A stretch of 26,180 nt of DNA. Origin: JBFWQM01 sp050249455 (GTDB taxonomy: Bacteria; Pseudomonadota; Alphaproteobacteria; MPNO01; VGEU01). Position numbers and translations under genes: made by a program. Shown one piece after another: positions 6,899-15,380 of this stretch (the stretch's first letter is position 1; each line of letters starts with the position of its first letter). The notes beneath the pieces were generated by a model that had not been told where the DNA came from, did not search any database, and worked only from the letters and a program-made list of their open reading frames with translations. The stretch is from NCBI GenBank assembly GCA_050249455.1, contig JBFWQM010000055.1, positions 1-26,180 of the forward strand, read 5' to 3'.

Positions 6899-8446
6899 CT
6901 ATGCGTTTGGCGGCGTCAGGCGGAAGATCACGAACCCATGGCCGTCGGGACGGGTGCGCAGGGTCTGCAGCGTCCAGCCGTGGCGGCGCAGGTCGTCGGC
7001 GATCGTCCACCAGAACGCCTCCACGTCCTGCAGCACGACCGCGTGGGTAACGCCGTAGCGCATCGCGATCCGGTGCACCGCCTCGTGGCGCCGCACGCCG
7101 GCGCTGGGGGCGGTCCAGCGCCAGTGGTCGGCGATCACCGCCGGCGTCTTGAGCCCCACCACATCGACCAGGCGCAGCCGCGTCGCAAACGCGATGTAGC
7201 CGGCGTCGTGCACCAGCACGCGCGCGTTGGCCGGCAGGGTCGCCTCGGCGAACCGCGCCACCTCCTCCAGCTCGGTGCGCGTCCAGTCCCGGCCGAGCCT
7301 GTCCTTCTTCAGGGTGATCGGCACGGTGATCGCGCACCATCCGACCGCCGCCGCCAGCAGCACCCTGGGCAGCATGTCGCGCCGCGTCGCGAGCACCACG
7401 ACCAGCGCATAGAGGCCCAGCGGCAACAGCGGATAAGTGTAGCGGTACCAGTTGTGCCCCATGCCGCCCGGGAAGCTCGCGAAATAGGCGAAGAGCACCG
7501 CCGCAAGGAACGTCCAGGCGCACCACGCCAGCGGCGCGCCGCGCAGCAGCAGGACGGCCAGGAACGCCGGGCCGACGTTGCAGCGGCCCAGCGCGGCGGC
7601 GATCGCCTTCAGCCGCAGCCACGCCGGCAGCGCCGCCTGCCCGAAGAAGGCTTCCTTCGCGGCCGCCGTGGACGGCAGCAGCGCGCCCGTCGCTGCCCAC
7701 GACCACGCCAGCCACGGCGCGGCGGCGGACATGCAGAGCGCTGCGTCGGCCGCGATCGCGGGCAGTGCCGCCGCCGTCGCGCCGGCCTCGGCGCCCCGGC
7801 GCCATGCCTGCCGCGCCAGAAGCAGCAGCGACAGCGCGGCGAGCTCCGGCCGCACGAACGGCATCGCGCCGCACAGAAGCGCCAGCACGCGCGACGGCCG
7901 CGCCGCGGCGGCCAGCGCCAGCGCCCAGGTCACCGCCGCCATCGCGAGCCCGGTCTCCAGCCCGTTGAAGAGGTGATACGGCGCGTAGCCGGTCGCGCAG
8001 CCCAGCACGACCAGGATCGCCGCCAGCGCCGGCGTGCCGCCAGTCCGGAACGCAAGGTGCGCCAGGCCGTGGACGTAGAGCGCGACCGCCGCGGCATTGA
8101 CCGCGAAACCGGCCGCCACCGGCGTCATCAGGCCCGCCAGCGCGGCAACCGCCGCCAGGTGGACCAGGCTGGTCGCGCCGGCCAGCGCCGGCACCCCGGC
8201 ATAGTTCTCGTCCGCGCCGGCCAACAGGACCTTGGCGTTGTGCAGGGTGAGGTAGGCGTCGTCGAGCGGAAACGCGAACGGCTGCGCCGACAGCCACAGC
8301 ACGATCGCACAGAGCGGCGCCACGACGGCGAGGACCGCATGGAACGCGGCTTCCGCCTTCGGCCGGGGCGGCGCGAACAGGGCGACGGACGGCCAGGCCG
8401 CGCGACGCGCGACCGCGCCGGCGGTGTCCGTCGCGTGCAGCTTCAT
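6899..8446 (-). CDS. GT-C-type multi-pass membrane protein, putative glycosyltransferase
   Basis: The 515-residue protein has about ten hydrophobic segments, the first at about 35-53, followed immediately by FPLDDAYLTLHNAKVLLAG with an acidic pair D62-D63. A DDxY/DD-aromatic motif in the first periplasmic loop is the hallmark of GT-C polyprenyl-phosphate-sugar glycosyltransferases, and the following ENYAGVPALAGATSLVHL resembles the VxGyTS segment of those families. After the last membrane segment (about residue 370) comes a soluble domain with VLVHDAGYIAFATRLRLVDVVGL, also usual in this group. The likely role is transfer of a sugar from a lipid-linked donor to an envelope component on the outer face of the inner membrane; donor and acceptor are unknown. 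It follows the O-methyltransferase gene on the same strand after 61 bp and is probably cotranscribed. ATG 8446 is preceded by only a weak CTGGGG. Confidence 0.7.
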   Translation of the reverse strand: MKLHATDTAGAVARRAAWPSVALFAPPRPKAEAAFHAVLAVVAPLCAIVLWLSAQPFAFPLDDAYLTLHNAKVLLAGADENYAGVPALAGATSLVHLAAVAALAGLMTPVAAGFAVNAAAVALYVHGLAHLAFRTGGTPALAAILVVLGCATGYAPYHLFNGLETGLAMAAVTWALALAAAARPSRVLALLCGAMPFVRPELAALSLLLLARQAWRRGAEAGATAAALPAIAADAALCMSAAAPWLAWSWAATGALLPSTAAAKEAFFGQAALPAWLRLKAIAAALGRCNVGPAFLAVLLLRGAPLAWCAWTFLAAVLFAYFASFPGGMGHNWYRYTYPLLPLGLYALVVVLATRRDMLPRVLLAAAVGWCAITVPITLKKDRLGRDWTRTELEEVARFAEATLPANARVLVHDAGYIAFATRLRLVDVVGLKTPAVIADHWRWTAPSAGVRRHEAVHRIAMRYGVTHAVVLQDVEAFWWTIADDLRRHGWTLQTLRTRPDGHGFVIFRLTPPNA

Positions 8447-8507
8447 CCCCAGGGTCCCCGAGCCGATCGGTCGGGCGGGACCCTAGTCCGCCGATGCTAA
8501 CACTCCG

Positions 8508-9059
8508 TTAGGGCTGGCGGCGGCTAACCGCGACGGCATCCCAGCCGAAGTCGTGGACAACGGTCTCATAGCGGCCGCCGGTCCGCACATGGTGCAGATA
8601 GGGCGCGACCGCGTCGCGGAAGACGCCGACGTTGTCGGCGACGACCACGGCATCCGGCGCGAGCAGCGGCTCCGCCGCGCGCAGGTAGTCGAGATACTCC
8701 GCCTTGGCCGCGTCGATGAACAGCAGGTCGAACGGACCCGCAAGGGTCGGGATCGTCGCCGCGCCCGGGCCGACATGCACGGCGATCCGGCCCGCGATGC
8801 CGGCGCGCTCGAAGTGCGCACGCGCCAGGGCCGCGTTGGCGCTGCTGATCTCGACGCAGTCGATGGTGCCGCCGGCGGGCTGCGCGGCGTTCGTCAGGAT
8901 CGCCGAATAGCCGACCAGCGTGCCTACCTCCAGGATACGCGCCGGCTGCGCGGCCCGCACCATGTCGGCCAGCAGTCGGCCCTTCTCCGGCCCGACGATC
9001 GGCCAGCGCCGCCGCGCCGCCGCCGCTTCGATGTCCCGCAGCACCGCATCGCGCGCCAT
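8508..9059 (-). CDS. COMT-like class I O-methyltransferase
   Basis: From the ATG at 9057-9059 the protein has 183 residues. It carries the SAM-binding motif LEVGTLVGYSA (about 43-53), the acidic end of strand 2 (CVEIS), and FIDAAKAEYLDYL with D116 and K119, followed by VVADNVG with D142-N143. The D...DN set matches the Mg2+ ligands of catechol O-methyltransferase-like enzymes (Methyltransf_3), so a metal-dependent O-methylation of a catechol-like or other hydroxyl is the most likely reaction. The protein is shorter than the usual 210-220 residues, mainly at the N-terminus. An in-frame ATG at 9077 exists, but GGAGG (9066-9070 on the complement) sits 6 bases before the inner ATG and decides for 9059. 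It is divergent from the LysR gene and precedes the GT-C protein. Confidence 0.85.
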   Translation of the reverse strand: MARDAVLRDIEAAAARRRWPIVGPEKGRLLADMVRAAQPARILEVGTLVGYSAILTNAAQPAGGTIDCVEISSANAALARAHFERAGIAGRIAVHVGPGAATIPTLAGPFDLLFIDAAKAEYLDYLRAAEPLLAPDAVVVADNVGVFRDAVAPYLHHVRTGGRYETVVHDFGWDAVAVSRRQP

Positions 9060-9127
9060 TGCCAGCCTCCCCGCCATCCTGATCGCGACCTAGGGTGGCC
9101 GCGGCGCGGAGTCGAGCCCGCGCTTGC

Positions 9128-9163
9128 GCGGTGCGGCCGCGCCATCGATAGTGGCCGCACCGC
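9128..9163. promoter_or_regulatory. Perfect 11-bp inverted repeat between O-methyltransferase and LysR genes
   Basis: GCGGTGCGGCC at 9128-9138 is exactly inverted as GGCCGCACCGC at 9153-9163, with a 14-base spacer that includes ATCGATAG. The right arm ends 19 bp before the LysR start codon. Position, length and symmetry suit an autoregulatory site of a LysR-type protein bound as a dimer pair. The arms are purely G/C-dominated, so some chance similarity is expected in this genome, but 11 matched pairs is long. Confidence 0.4.
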
Positions 9164-9182
9164 AATCTCGCACGCGGCGTGC

Positions 9183-10085
9183 ATGCAGCTCCGTCACCTC
9201 GACTATTTCGTCGCCCTTGCGCGCGAACGCCATTTCGGCCGCGCCGCGGCGGCGTGCAACATCACCCAGTCCACGCTGTCCGCCGCCATCCGCCAGCTGG
9301 AGGAGGAGATCGGCGCGCCGCTGATCGCGCGCGACCAGCGGTTCAAGGACTTCACCGCCGAAGGCCGCACCCTGCTCGACTGGGCGCGGCGCATCATCGA
9401 CGAGCGGGCGGCGCTCGACCAGTCGCTGGCCCAGCTGCGCGACGGGCTTTCGGGATCGCTGCGGATCGGCGTCGTGCCGGCGGCGCTGCCGACCATCGCG
9501 CTGCTGACCACGCCTTTCAACCGGCTCTACCCGAAGGTGACCCTGCAGCTCCTGTCGCGCACCTCCAACGAGATCCAGCGCGCGCTGGACGAGTTCGCGT
9601 TCGACGCCGGCATCACCTACCTCGACAACGAGCCGCTGCACGGCGTGCGCGGCACGCCGCTTTACCAGGAACGCTACATCCTGCTGACGCCTGCCGCCGG
9701 TCCGTTCGACGGCCGCGCCGAGGTGACGTGGCGCGAAGCGGCGGAGACGCCGCTGTGCCTCCTGACGCCGGACATGCAGAACCGCCGCATCATCGACGGC
9801 ATCTTCCGCGAGGTGGGCAAAACGCCGCAGGCGCTGGTCGAGACCAACTCGGTGATGACCTTGTGCTCGCACATCCGGACCGGGGCGTGGTCCAGCGTCT
9901 TTCCGCACAATTTCCTGTGGGTGTTCGGCACCCCGCCCGGCATGCTCGCGCTGCCGCTGGTTTCGCCGGTGCGCACCCACGTCGTCGGCCTCGTGGTGCG
10001 CGATCGCGAGCCGGTGTCGCCGATCGTGCAGGCGCTCGAAGCGGTTGCGCGCAACGCCGAAATGGCCGCCCATTTCGGCGGTTGA
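9183..10085 (+). CDS. LysR-family regulator, probable controller of the fds operon
   Basis: The 300-residue protein starts MQLRHLDYFVALARERHFGRAAAACNITQSTLSAAIRQLEEEIG, a textbook LysR winged helix-turn-helix (residues 1-60), followed by the linker helix and the effector-binding domain starting at about residue 90 (GSLRIGVVPAALPTIALL). The domain has the family's two alpha/beta lobes. LysR regulators respond to a small molecule; for a protein next to formate dehydrogenase genes, formate or a related metabolite is the natural guess, and a LysR regulator (FdsR) controls fds genes in Cupriavidus. Here the gene lies on the same strand, 83 bp upstream of fdsG, so it could also drive the operon by read-through. 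An inverted repeat lies directly upstream (9128-9163). A role in controlling the divergent O-methyltransferase gene is an alternative. Confidence 0.9.
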   Translation: MQLRHLDYFVALARERHFGRAAAACNITQSTLSAAIRQLEEEIGAPLIARDQRFKDFTAEGRTLLDWARRIIDERAALDQSLAQLRDGLSGSLRIGVVPAALPTIALLTTPFNRLYPKVTLQLLSRTSNEIQRALDEFAFDAGITYLDNEPLHGVRGTPLYQERYILLTPAAGPFDGRAEVTWREAAETPLCLLTPDMQNRRIIDGIFREVGKTPQALVETNSVMTLCSHIRTGAWSSVFPHNFLWVFGTPPGMLALPLVSPVRTHVVGLVVRDREPVSPIVQALEAVARNAEMAAHFGG

Positions 10086-10168
10086 TCGACGAAACCGATT
10101 GACCGTTCAGAAGAATTCGTTGGAACCCGGCGTCCGCCGCCCGCAGTTTCGTCCGCGGAGGGAACGAC

Positions 10169-10669
10169 ATGCGGACGCCGACGCCGGCCCCGGGCCATCG
10201 CCCGTACGACCCGTGGGACGCCGATGCAGCGGCCGCAATCGCGGCCGGATTGCGCGGCCTCGACGGGCCGCTGCTGCCGATCCTGCACGCGCTGCAGGAA
10301 CGCTTCGGCTATATCGACGAGCGCGCCGTCCCCATCGTCGCCGACGTCCTTAACCTTTCACGGGCGGAGGTTCACGGCGTCGTCGGCTTCTATCCGGATT
10401 TCCGCCGCGCGCCGCCCGGCCGCTGCGTCGTGCGCCTGTGCCGGGCCGAGGCGTGCCAGGCGATGGGCGCCGACCGGCTGGCCGAGACGCTCGAAAGCGC
10501 GCTCGGCACCGCCGGCGGCGCCACCTCGCCCGACGGCCGGGTCACCCTGGAAACGGCCTATTGCCTGGGCAATTGCGCCCTGTCGCCGGCGGCTCTGATC
10601 GACGGCAAGCTCTACGGCCGCGTCGATGCGGACGCCGTGGCCGCGCTGGTGCGGGAACGGGCGCGATGA
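10169..10669 (+). CDS. fdsG: NAD-dependent formate dehydrogenase gamma subunit FdsG
   Basis: The 166-residue protein is a NuoE-type [2Fe-2S] subunit. The N-terminal helical bundle (LLPILHALQERFGYIDERAVPIVADVLNLSRAEVHGVVGFYPDF) precedes a thioredoxin-like domain in which four cysteines, C91, C96, C132 and C136 (CRAEAC and CLGNC), bind the cluster. In the soluble formate dehydrogenase FdsGBA, FdsG sits beside FdsB at the NAD end and its cluster is thought to help relay electrons. The length matches known FdsG proteins. GGAGGGAAC lies 3 bases before ATG 10169, a strong ribosome binding site. The stop overlaps the fdsB start by the ATGA arrangement. It opens the operon fdsG-fdsB-fdsA-fdhD-fdsD. 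Confidence 0.95.
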   Translation: MRTPTPAPGHRPYDPWDADAAAAIAAGLRGLDGPLLPILHALQERFGYIDERAVPIVADVLNLSRAEVHGVVGFYPDFRRAPPGRCVVRLCRAEACQAMGADRLAETLESALGTAGGATSPDGRVTLETAYCLGNCALSPAALIDGKLYGRVDADAVAALVRERAR

Positions 10670-11633
10670 CGGTGCGCGTCTTCGTGCCGCGCGACGCCGC
10701 CGCGCTGTCGGTCGGCGCGCACGAGGTGGCCCGCGCAATGCGGGCCCAGGTCGCCGCGCGCGGCGCCGACGTGCAGGTCGTGCGCAACGGCTCGCGCGGC
10801 CTGTTCTGGCTCGAGCCGCTGGTGGAGGTGGAGACGCCGGCCGGCCGGATCGGCTACGGCCCGGTGCGCGCCGCCGACGTGGCGGGCCTGTTCGACGCCG
10901 GCTTCCTGGGCGGCGGCGACCACCCGTCGCGGCTCGGTATCGTCGGCGAGCTTCCCTACCTCGCGAAGCAGCAGCGGCTCACCTTCGCCCGCTGCGGCAT
11001 TATCGATCCGCTGTCGGTCGCCGACTACGAGCGCCACGACGGCCTGCGCGGGCTGCGCCGCGCGCTGGACATGGCGCCCGAGGCGATCGTCGCGGCGGTC
11101 ACCGAGTCCGGCCTGCGCGGCCGCGGCGGCGCCGGTTTCCCCACCGGCATCAAGTGGCGCACCGTCCTGGGCGCGGAGGATGCGCAGAAATATGTCGTTT
11201 GTAACGCAGACGAAGGCGACAGCGGCACCTTCGCCGACCGCATGCTGATGGAAGGCGACCCGCTGGCGCTGATCGAAGGCATGGCGATCTGCGGGATGGC
11301 GGTCGGCGCGACGAAGGGCTTCGTCTACATCCGCTCCGAATACCCGCACGCGTTCCGCCAGATGGTGCGCGCCATCGACGCGGCGCGCGCCGCCGGCGTG
11401 CTGGGGCCCGACGTGCTGGGCAGCGGCCGCGCCTTCGACATCGAGGCACGGCTCGGCGCCGGCGCGTATATCTGCGGCGAGGAGACGTCGCTGCTCGAAA
11501 GCCTGGAGGGCCGCCGCGGCCAGGTGCGCGCCAAGCCGCCGCTGCCGGCGCTGCACGGGCTGTTCGGCCGCCCGACGGTGGTCAACAACGTCATCAGCCT
11601 GGCGACCGTGCCGGCGATCCTGGCGCACGGCGC
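10666..11633 (+). CDS. fdsB: NAD-dependent formate dehydrogenase beta subunit FdsB, 3' part lost in gap
   Basis: The first 322 codons are present. After a thioredoxin-like N-terminal domain (about 1-100) comes the NuoF-type FMN/NAD-binding core: GRGGAGFPTGIKW at 152-164, CNADEGDSGTFADR at 179-192, and GAGAYICGEETSLLESLEG at 264-282. These bind FMN and NAD+, the site where electrons from formate leave as NADH. The reading is lost at the N run just after NNVISLATVPAILAHG. Family members are about 500-520 residues, so close to 200 residues are missing, including the SLBB-like part and the C-terminal cysteine motif (SCGKCTPCR in relatives) for a [4Fe-4S] cluster. The start overlaps the fdsG stop (ATGA), so translation is coupled. 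The frame happens to stay open through the N run, but the protein is not fused to FdsA. Confidence 0.95.
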
Positions 11634-11733
11634 NNNNNNNNNNNNNNNNNNNNNNNNNNNNNNNNNNNNNNNNNNNNNNNNNNNNNNNNNNNNNNNNNNN
11701 NNNNNNNNNNNNNNNNNNNNNNNNNNNNNNNNN
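11634..11733. other. Assembly gap (100 N) inside the fdsB-fdsA junction
   Basis: Exactly 100 N bases occupy this interval, the conventional placeholder for a gap of unknown length. From family lengths, about 200 codons of fdsB and 20-30 codons of fdsA are missing, so the true gap should be about 650-700 bp. Sequence on each side belongs to neighbouring genes of the same operon in the expected order, so the scaffold join itself is credible. Confidence 0.95.
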
Positions 11734-14535
11734 CGCGCCGGCCCGCCGGTGGCGCTCACCATCGACGGCAAGCCCGTCACCGTGCCGGCCGGCACCTCCG
11801 TCATGCGCGCGGCCGCGCTGGCCGGCGTCGCGGTGCCGAAATTGTGCGCGACCGACTCGCTGGAGCCGTTCGGCTCGTGCCGCCTGTGCCTGGTGGAGAT
11901 CGCCGGCCGCCGCGGCACGCCCGCCTCGTGCACCACGCCGGTGGAGCCCGGCATGACGGTGACGACGCAATCCGATCGGCTGGCGCGGCTGCGCCGCGGG
12001 GTGATGGAGCTTTACATCAGCGACCATCCGCTCGACTGCCTGACCTGCGCCGCCAACGGCGACTGCGAGCTGCAGGACATGGCCGGCGCCGTCGGCCTGC
12101 GCGAGGTGCGCTACGGCTTCGCCGGCGAAAGCCACGGCGACGCGGCCAAGGACGAGTCCAATCCCTATTTCACCTTCGACCCGTCGAAGTGCATCGTGTG
12201 CTCGCGCTGCGTGCGCGCGTGCGAGGAGGTGCAGGGCACCTTCGCGCTGACCATCGGCGGCCGCGGCTTCGACTCGCACGTCTCGGCCGGCATGGACCAG
12301 CCGTTCCTCGATTCCGAATGCGTCTCGTGCGGCGCCTGCGTGCAGGCCTGCCCGACCGCGACCCTGACCGAGAAATCGGTCATCGCGCACGGCCAGCCGA
12401 CGCGCAGCGTGATCACCACCTGCGCCTATTGCGGCGTCGGCTGCTCGTTCGAGGCGGAGCTGCAGGGCAACACCGTGGTGCGCATGACGCCGCACAAGGA
12501 CGGCAAGGCGAACCACGGCCATTCCTGCGTCAAGGGACGCTTCGCGTGGGGCTACACCACGCACAAGGACCGCATCACCACGCCGATGATCCGCGCCTCG
12601 ATCCACGAGCCATGGCGCGAGGTGACGTGGGCGGAGGCGATCGGCCACGCGGCGTCTGAGATCCGGCGCATCCAGGCGAAATACGGCCAAGGCGCGGTCG
12701 GCGGCATCACCTCGTCGCGGTGCACCAACGAGGAGACGTTCCTGGTGCAGAAGCTGATCCGCGCCGGCTTCGGCACCAACAACGTCGACACCTGCGCCCG
12801 CGTCTGCCACTCGCCGACCGGCTACGGGCTGAAGACCGCGTTCGGCACTTCCGCCGGCACGCAGGACTTCGATTCGGTGATGGACGCCGACGTCGTCATG
12901 GTGATCGGCGCCAACCCGACCGACGCGCACCCGGTGTTCGCCTCGCGCATGAAGCGCCGGCTGCGCGAGGGCGCGCAGCTGATCGTGGTCGACCCGCGGC
13001 GCATCGACCTGGTGCGCACGCCGCACGTCGCGGCATCGCACCACCTGCAGCTGCTGCCCGGCACGAACGTCGCGCTGATGAACGCGCTGGCCCATGTCGT
13101 GGTCGTGGAGGACCTGGTCGACCACGCCTTCGTCGCGGCGCGCTGCGAAGCCGCCGACTTCGCCGCGTGGGCCGAGTTCGTGCGCCGGCCGGAGAACGCG
13201 CCGGAGACTGTCGCGGCCCAGACCGGCGTGCCGGCGGACGAGATCCGCGCCGCCGCGCGCGTCTACGCCCGCGGCGGCCGCGCGGCGATCTACTACGGCC
13301 TCGGCGTCACCGAGCACAGCCAGGGCTCGACGATGGTCATGGCGATGGCCAACCTCGCGATGGCGACCGGCAACATCGGCCGCCCGGGCGTCGGGGTGAA
13401 CCCGCTGCGCGGCCAGAACAACGTGCAGGGCGCGTGCGACATGGGCTCGTTCCCGCACGAGTTCTCCGGCTACCGCCACGTCTCCGACGAAACGACGCGC
13501 CACCTGTTCGAGTCGGCATGGGGCGTCAAGCTCCTGGACGAGCCGGGGCTGCGCATCCCCAACATGCTCGACGCCGCGCTGGAGGGCACGTTCAAGGCGA
13601 TCTACATTCAGGGCGAGGACATCGCGCAGTCCGACCCCGACACCACCCACGTCACCGCCGCGCTCGCCGCGATGGAATGCGTCATCGTGCAGGACCTGTT
13701 CCTGAACGAGACGGCGTCCTACGCCCACGTCTTCCTGCCCGGCGCCTCGTTCCTGGAGAAGGACGGCACCTTCACCAATGCGGAGCGCCGCATCAGCCGG
13801 GTGCGCCAGGCGATCCCGCCGATGGCCGGCCTCGCCGACTGGGAGGTCACGATGGCGCTCGCCAACGCGCTCGGCTATCCGATGGCCTACGGCCATCCGT
13901 CGGAGATCATGGACGAGATCGCGCGGCTGACGCCGACCTTCGCCGGCGTGAGCTACGACGCGATCGACCGGCTGGGCAGCGTCCAGTGGCCGTGCAACGC
14001 GGCGGCGCCGGAAGGCACGCCGGTGATGCACGCCGCCGGCTTCGTGCGCGGCAAGGGCAAGTTCACGGCGACGCCGTTCGTGCCGACCGACGAGCGCACC
14101 GGCCCGCGCTTCCCGCTGCTGCTGACCACCGGGCGCATCCTCAGCCAGTACAACGTCGGCGCCCAGACGCGGCGCACCGCCAACGTCGCCTGGCACGACG
14201 AGGACGTCCTTGAAATTCACGCCCACGATGCGGAGCAGCGCGGCATCCGCGACGGCGACCGCGTCGCGCTGGCCAGCCGGTCCGGCGAGACGGCGCTGAC
14301 CGCGCGCATCAGCGACCGCGTGCAGCCCGGCGTCGTCTACACCACTTTCCACCACCCGGAGAGCGGCGCCAACGTGGTGACGACCGACTACTCCGACTGG
14401 GCGACCAACTGCCCCGAGTACAAGGTCACCGCCGTGCAGGTCCGCCCGACCAACCGCTGGTCGCGCTGGCAGGAGGAATCGGAGGACCTGCGCGCCGCGG
14501 CGCGCCGCATCGCACCCGGCGTCGCGGCGGAATAG
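11734..14535 (+). CDS. fdsA: NAD-dependent formate dehydrogenase catalytic alpha subunit FdsA, 5' end lost in gap
   Basis: The visible 933 residues (numbered from the gap) begin inside a NuoG-like [2Fe-2S] domain with C38, C49, C52, C66. Next are a [4Fe-4S] site H98/C102/C105/C111, two ferredoxin-type [4Fe-4S] clusters (C153, C156, C159, C163; C196, C199, C202, C206), and the [4Fe-4S] of the molybdopterin domain (C230, C233, C237, C265). The catalytic motif is CARVCHSPT: C358, encoded by TGC at 12805-12807, is the Mo/W ligand and H359 the adjacent catalytic histidine, so this is the cysteine, not selenocysteine, form. The C-terminal molybdopterin dinucleotide domain ends near 14470. The protein oxidises formate to CO2 at a bis-MGD cofactor in the cytoplasm and passes electrons along its clusters to FdsB. 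Only about 20-30 N-terminal residues should be missing. fdhD follows after 5 bp. Confidence 0.95.
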   Translation, partial: RAGPPVALTIDGKPVTVPAGTSVMRAAALAGVAVPKLCATDSLEPFGSCRLCLVEIAGRRGTPASCTTPVEPGMTVTTQSDRLARLRRGVMELYISDHPLDCLTCAANGDCELQDMAGAVGLREVRYGFAGESHGDAAKDESNPYFTFDPSKCIVCSRCVRACEEVQGTFALTIGGRGFDSHVSAGMDQPFLDSECVSCGACVQACPTATLTEKSVIAHGQPTRSVITTCAYCGVGCSFEAELQGNTVVRMTPHKDGKANHGHSCVKGRFAWGYTTHKDRITTPMIRASIHEPWREVTWAEAIGHAASEIRRIQAKYGQGAVGGITSSRCTNEETFLVQKLIRAGFGTNNVDTCARVCHSPTGYGLKTAFGTSAGTQDFDSVMDADVVMVIGANPTDAHPVFASRMKRRLREGAQLIVVDPRRIDLVRTPHVAASHHLQLLPGTNVALMNALAHVVVVEDLVDHAFVAARCEAADFAAWAEFVRRPENAPETVAAQTGVPADEIRAAARVYARGGRAAIYYGLGVTEHSQGSTMVMAMANLAMATGNIGRPGVGVNPLRGQNNVQGACDMGSFPHEFSGYRHVSDETTRHLFESAWGVKLLDEPGLRIPNMLDAALEGTFKAIYIQGEDIAQSDPDTTHVTAALAAMECVIVQDLFLNETASYAHVFLPGASFLEKDGTFTNAERRISRVRQAIPPMAGLADWEVTMALANALGYPMAYGHPSEIMDEIARLTPTFAGVSYDAIDRLGSVQWPCNAAAPEGTPVMHAAGFVRGKGKFTATPFVPTDERTGPRFPLLLTTGRILSQYNVGAQTRRTANVAWHDEDVLEIHAHDAEQRGIRDGDRVALASRSGETALTARISDRVQPGVVYTTFHHPESGANVVTTDYSDWATNCPEYKVTAVQVRPTNRWSRWQEESEDLRAAARRIAPGVAAE

Positions 14536-14540
14536 CGCGC

Positions 14541-15380
14541 ATGACCGTCCTCGCCGAAGCGGAACCGACCGTCGCACGCCCGTCCGCCGTGCGCGCGCCC
14601 GCGACCGCGCGCGTGTGCGACGGCCGCGCCGAGGCGGTGGTGGAGACGGTGGCGGCGGAGGTGCCGGTCGCCATCTTTTACAACGACGCCAGCCACGCGG
14701 TGATGATGGCTTCCCCCGCCGACCTGGAGGACTTCGCCATCGGCTTCACGCTGTCGGAGGGTATCGTCGCCGACGCCGGCGAGGTCGGCGCCATCGCGGC
14801 GGACGACCTGCAGCTCGGGCTGCGGCTCGACATCGCCATTCCCCCGGCGCGCGCGGCGGCCCTTTCGGAGCGGCGGCGCAGCCTCGCCGGCGTGACCGGC
14901 TGCGGCCTGTGCGGCGTCGTCGCGATCGAGGACGCGGTGCGGCCGCTGCCCGCCCTGCCGCCGGGCCCGCCGGTCGCCGCCTCCGCGATCGCCGCCGCCG
15001 TCGCGGCCATGCCCGGCCTGCAGGAGGTGAACCGCCTGACCGGCGCGGTCCATGCCGCGGCGTTCTGCGCCGCCGACGGCACGATCCTGGCGCTGCGCGA
15101 GGACGTCGGCCGGCACACCGCCCTCGACAAGACCATCGGCGCGGCGGCGCGGGCCGGGCTCGACCCCGCGGCCGGATTCCTCGTCGTGACCAGCCGCTGC
15201 AGCATGGAGATGGTGCAGAAGGCGGTCGCCTGCGGCTGCCCGTTGATCGCCGCCGTGTCGGCGCCGACCTCGCTCGCCATCGAACGCGCCGCCCGCAGCG
15301 GCCTCGGCCTTCTCGCCTTCGCGCGCGGCGGCGCCTTCAACGTCTATGCCCGCCCCGAGCGGGTGGCCGCCGACCGATGA
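14541..15380 (+). CDS. fdhD: Formate dehydrogenase sulfurtransferase FdhD (FdsC)
   Basis: The 279-residue protein is FdhD, called FdsC in fds operons. It binds bis-MGD and passes sulfur from a cysteine desulfurase to the cofactor, which the formate dehydrogenase needs for activity. The functional CxxC motif is GCGLCG with C121 and C124. The family blocks LEDFAIGFTLSEGIV (67-81), EDVGRHTALDKTIG (about 188-201), TSRCSMEMVQKAVACGCPLIAAVSAPTSLAIE and the terminal RGGAFNVYA are all present, so it appears intact. It is in the expected operon place after fdsA, separated by 5 bp, and its stop overlaps the fdsD start (ATGA). No ribosome binding site stands out except AGCGCGC region, so coupling to fdsA translation is likely. 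Confidence 0.95.
   Translation: MTVLAEAEPTVARPSAVRAPATARVCDGRAEAVVETVAAEVPVAIFYNDASHAVMMASPADLEDFAIGFTLSEGIVADAGEVGAIAADDLQLGLRLDIAIPPARAAALSERRRSLAGVTGCGLCGVVAIEDAVRPLPALPPGPPVAASAIAAAVAAMPGLQEVNRLTGAVHAAAFCAADGTILALREDVGRHTALDKTIGAAARAGLDPAAGFLVVTSRCSMEMVQKAVACGCPLIAAVSAPTSLAIERAARSGLGLLAFARGGAFNVYARPERVAADR

Noticed and set aside
8497..8511. CTAAC-ACTCC-GTTAG inverted repeat at the methyltransferase stop
   Set aside because: The 5-bp arms are too short, and it overlaps the stop codon; no terminator features follow.
10122..10147. EcfG-type general stress promoter (GGAAC ... AGTT) before fdsG
   Set aside because: GGAAC is present with a 17-base spacer, but the -10 part is AGTT instead of CGTT, and such matches are frequent by chance.
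12793..12810. Selenocysteine in FdsA
   Set aside because: The catalytic position is TGC (12805-12807), not TGA, and the frame has no internal stop.
10438..14535. One FdsB-FdsA fusion protein across the gap
   Set aside because: The N run has an arbitrary length; family sizes require about 650 bp more sequence with a stop and a start in it.
10612..14577. Minus-strand open frame of 1321 codons opposite the fds operon
   Set aside because: It runs through the N gap, is antisense to genes with full cofactor motifs, and has shadow-type composition.
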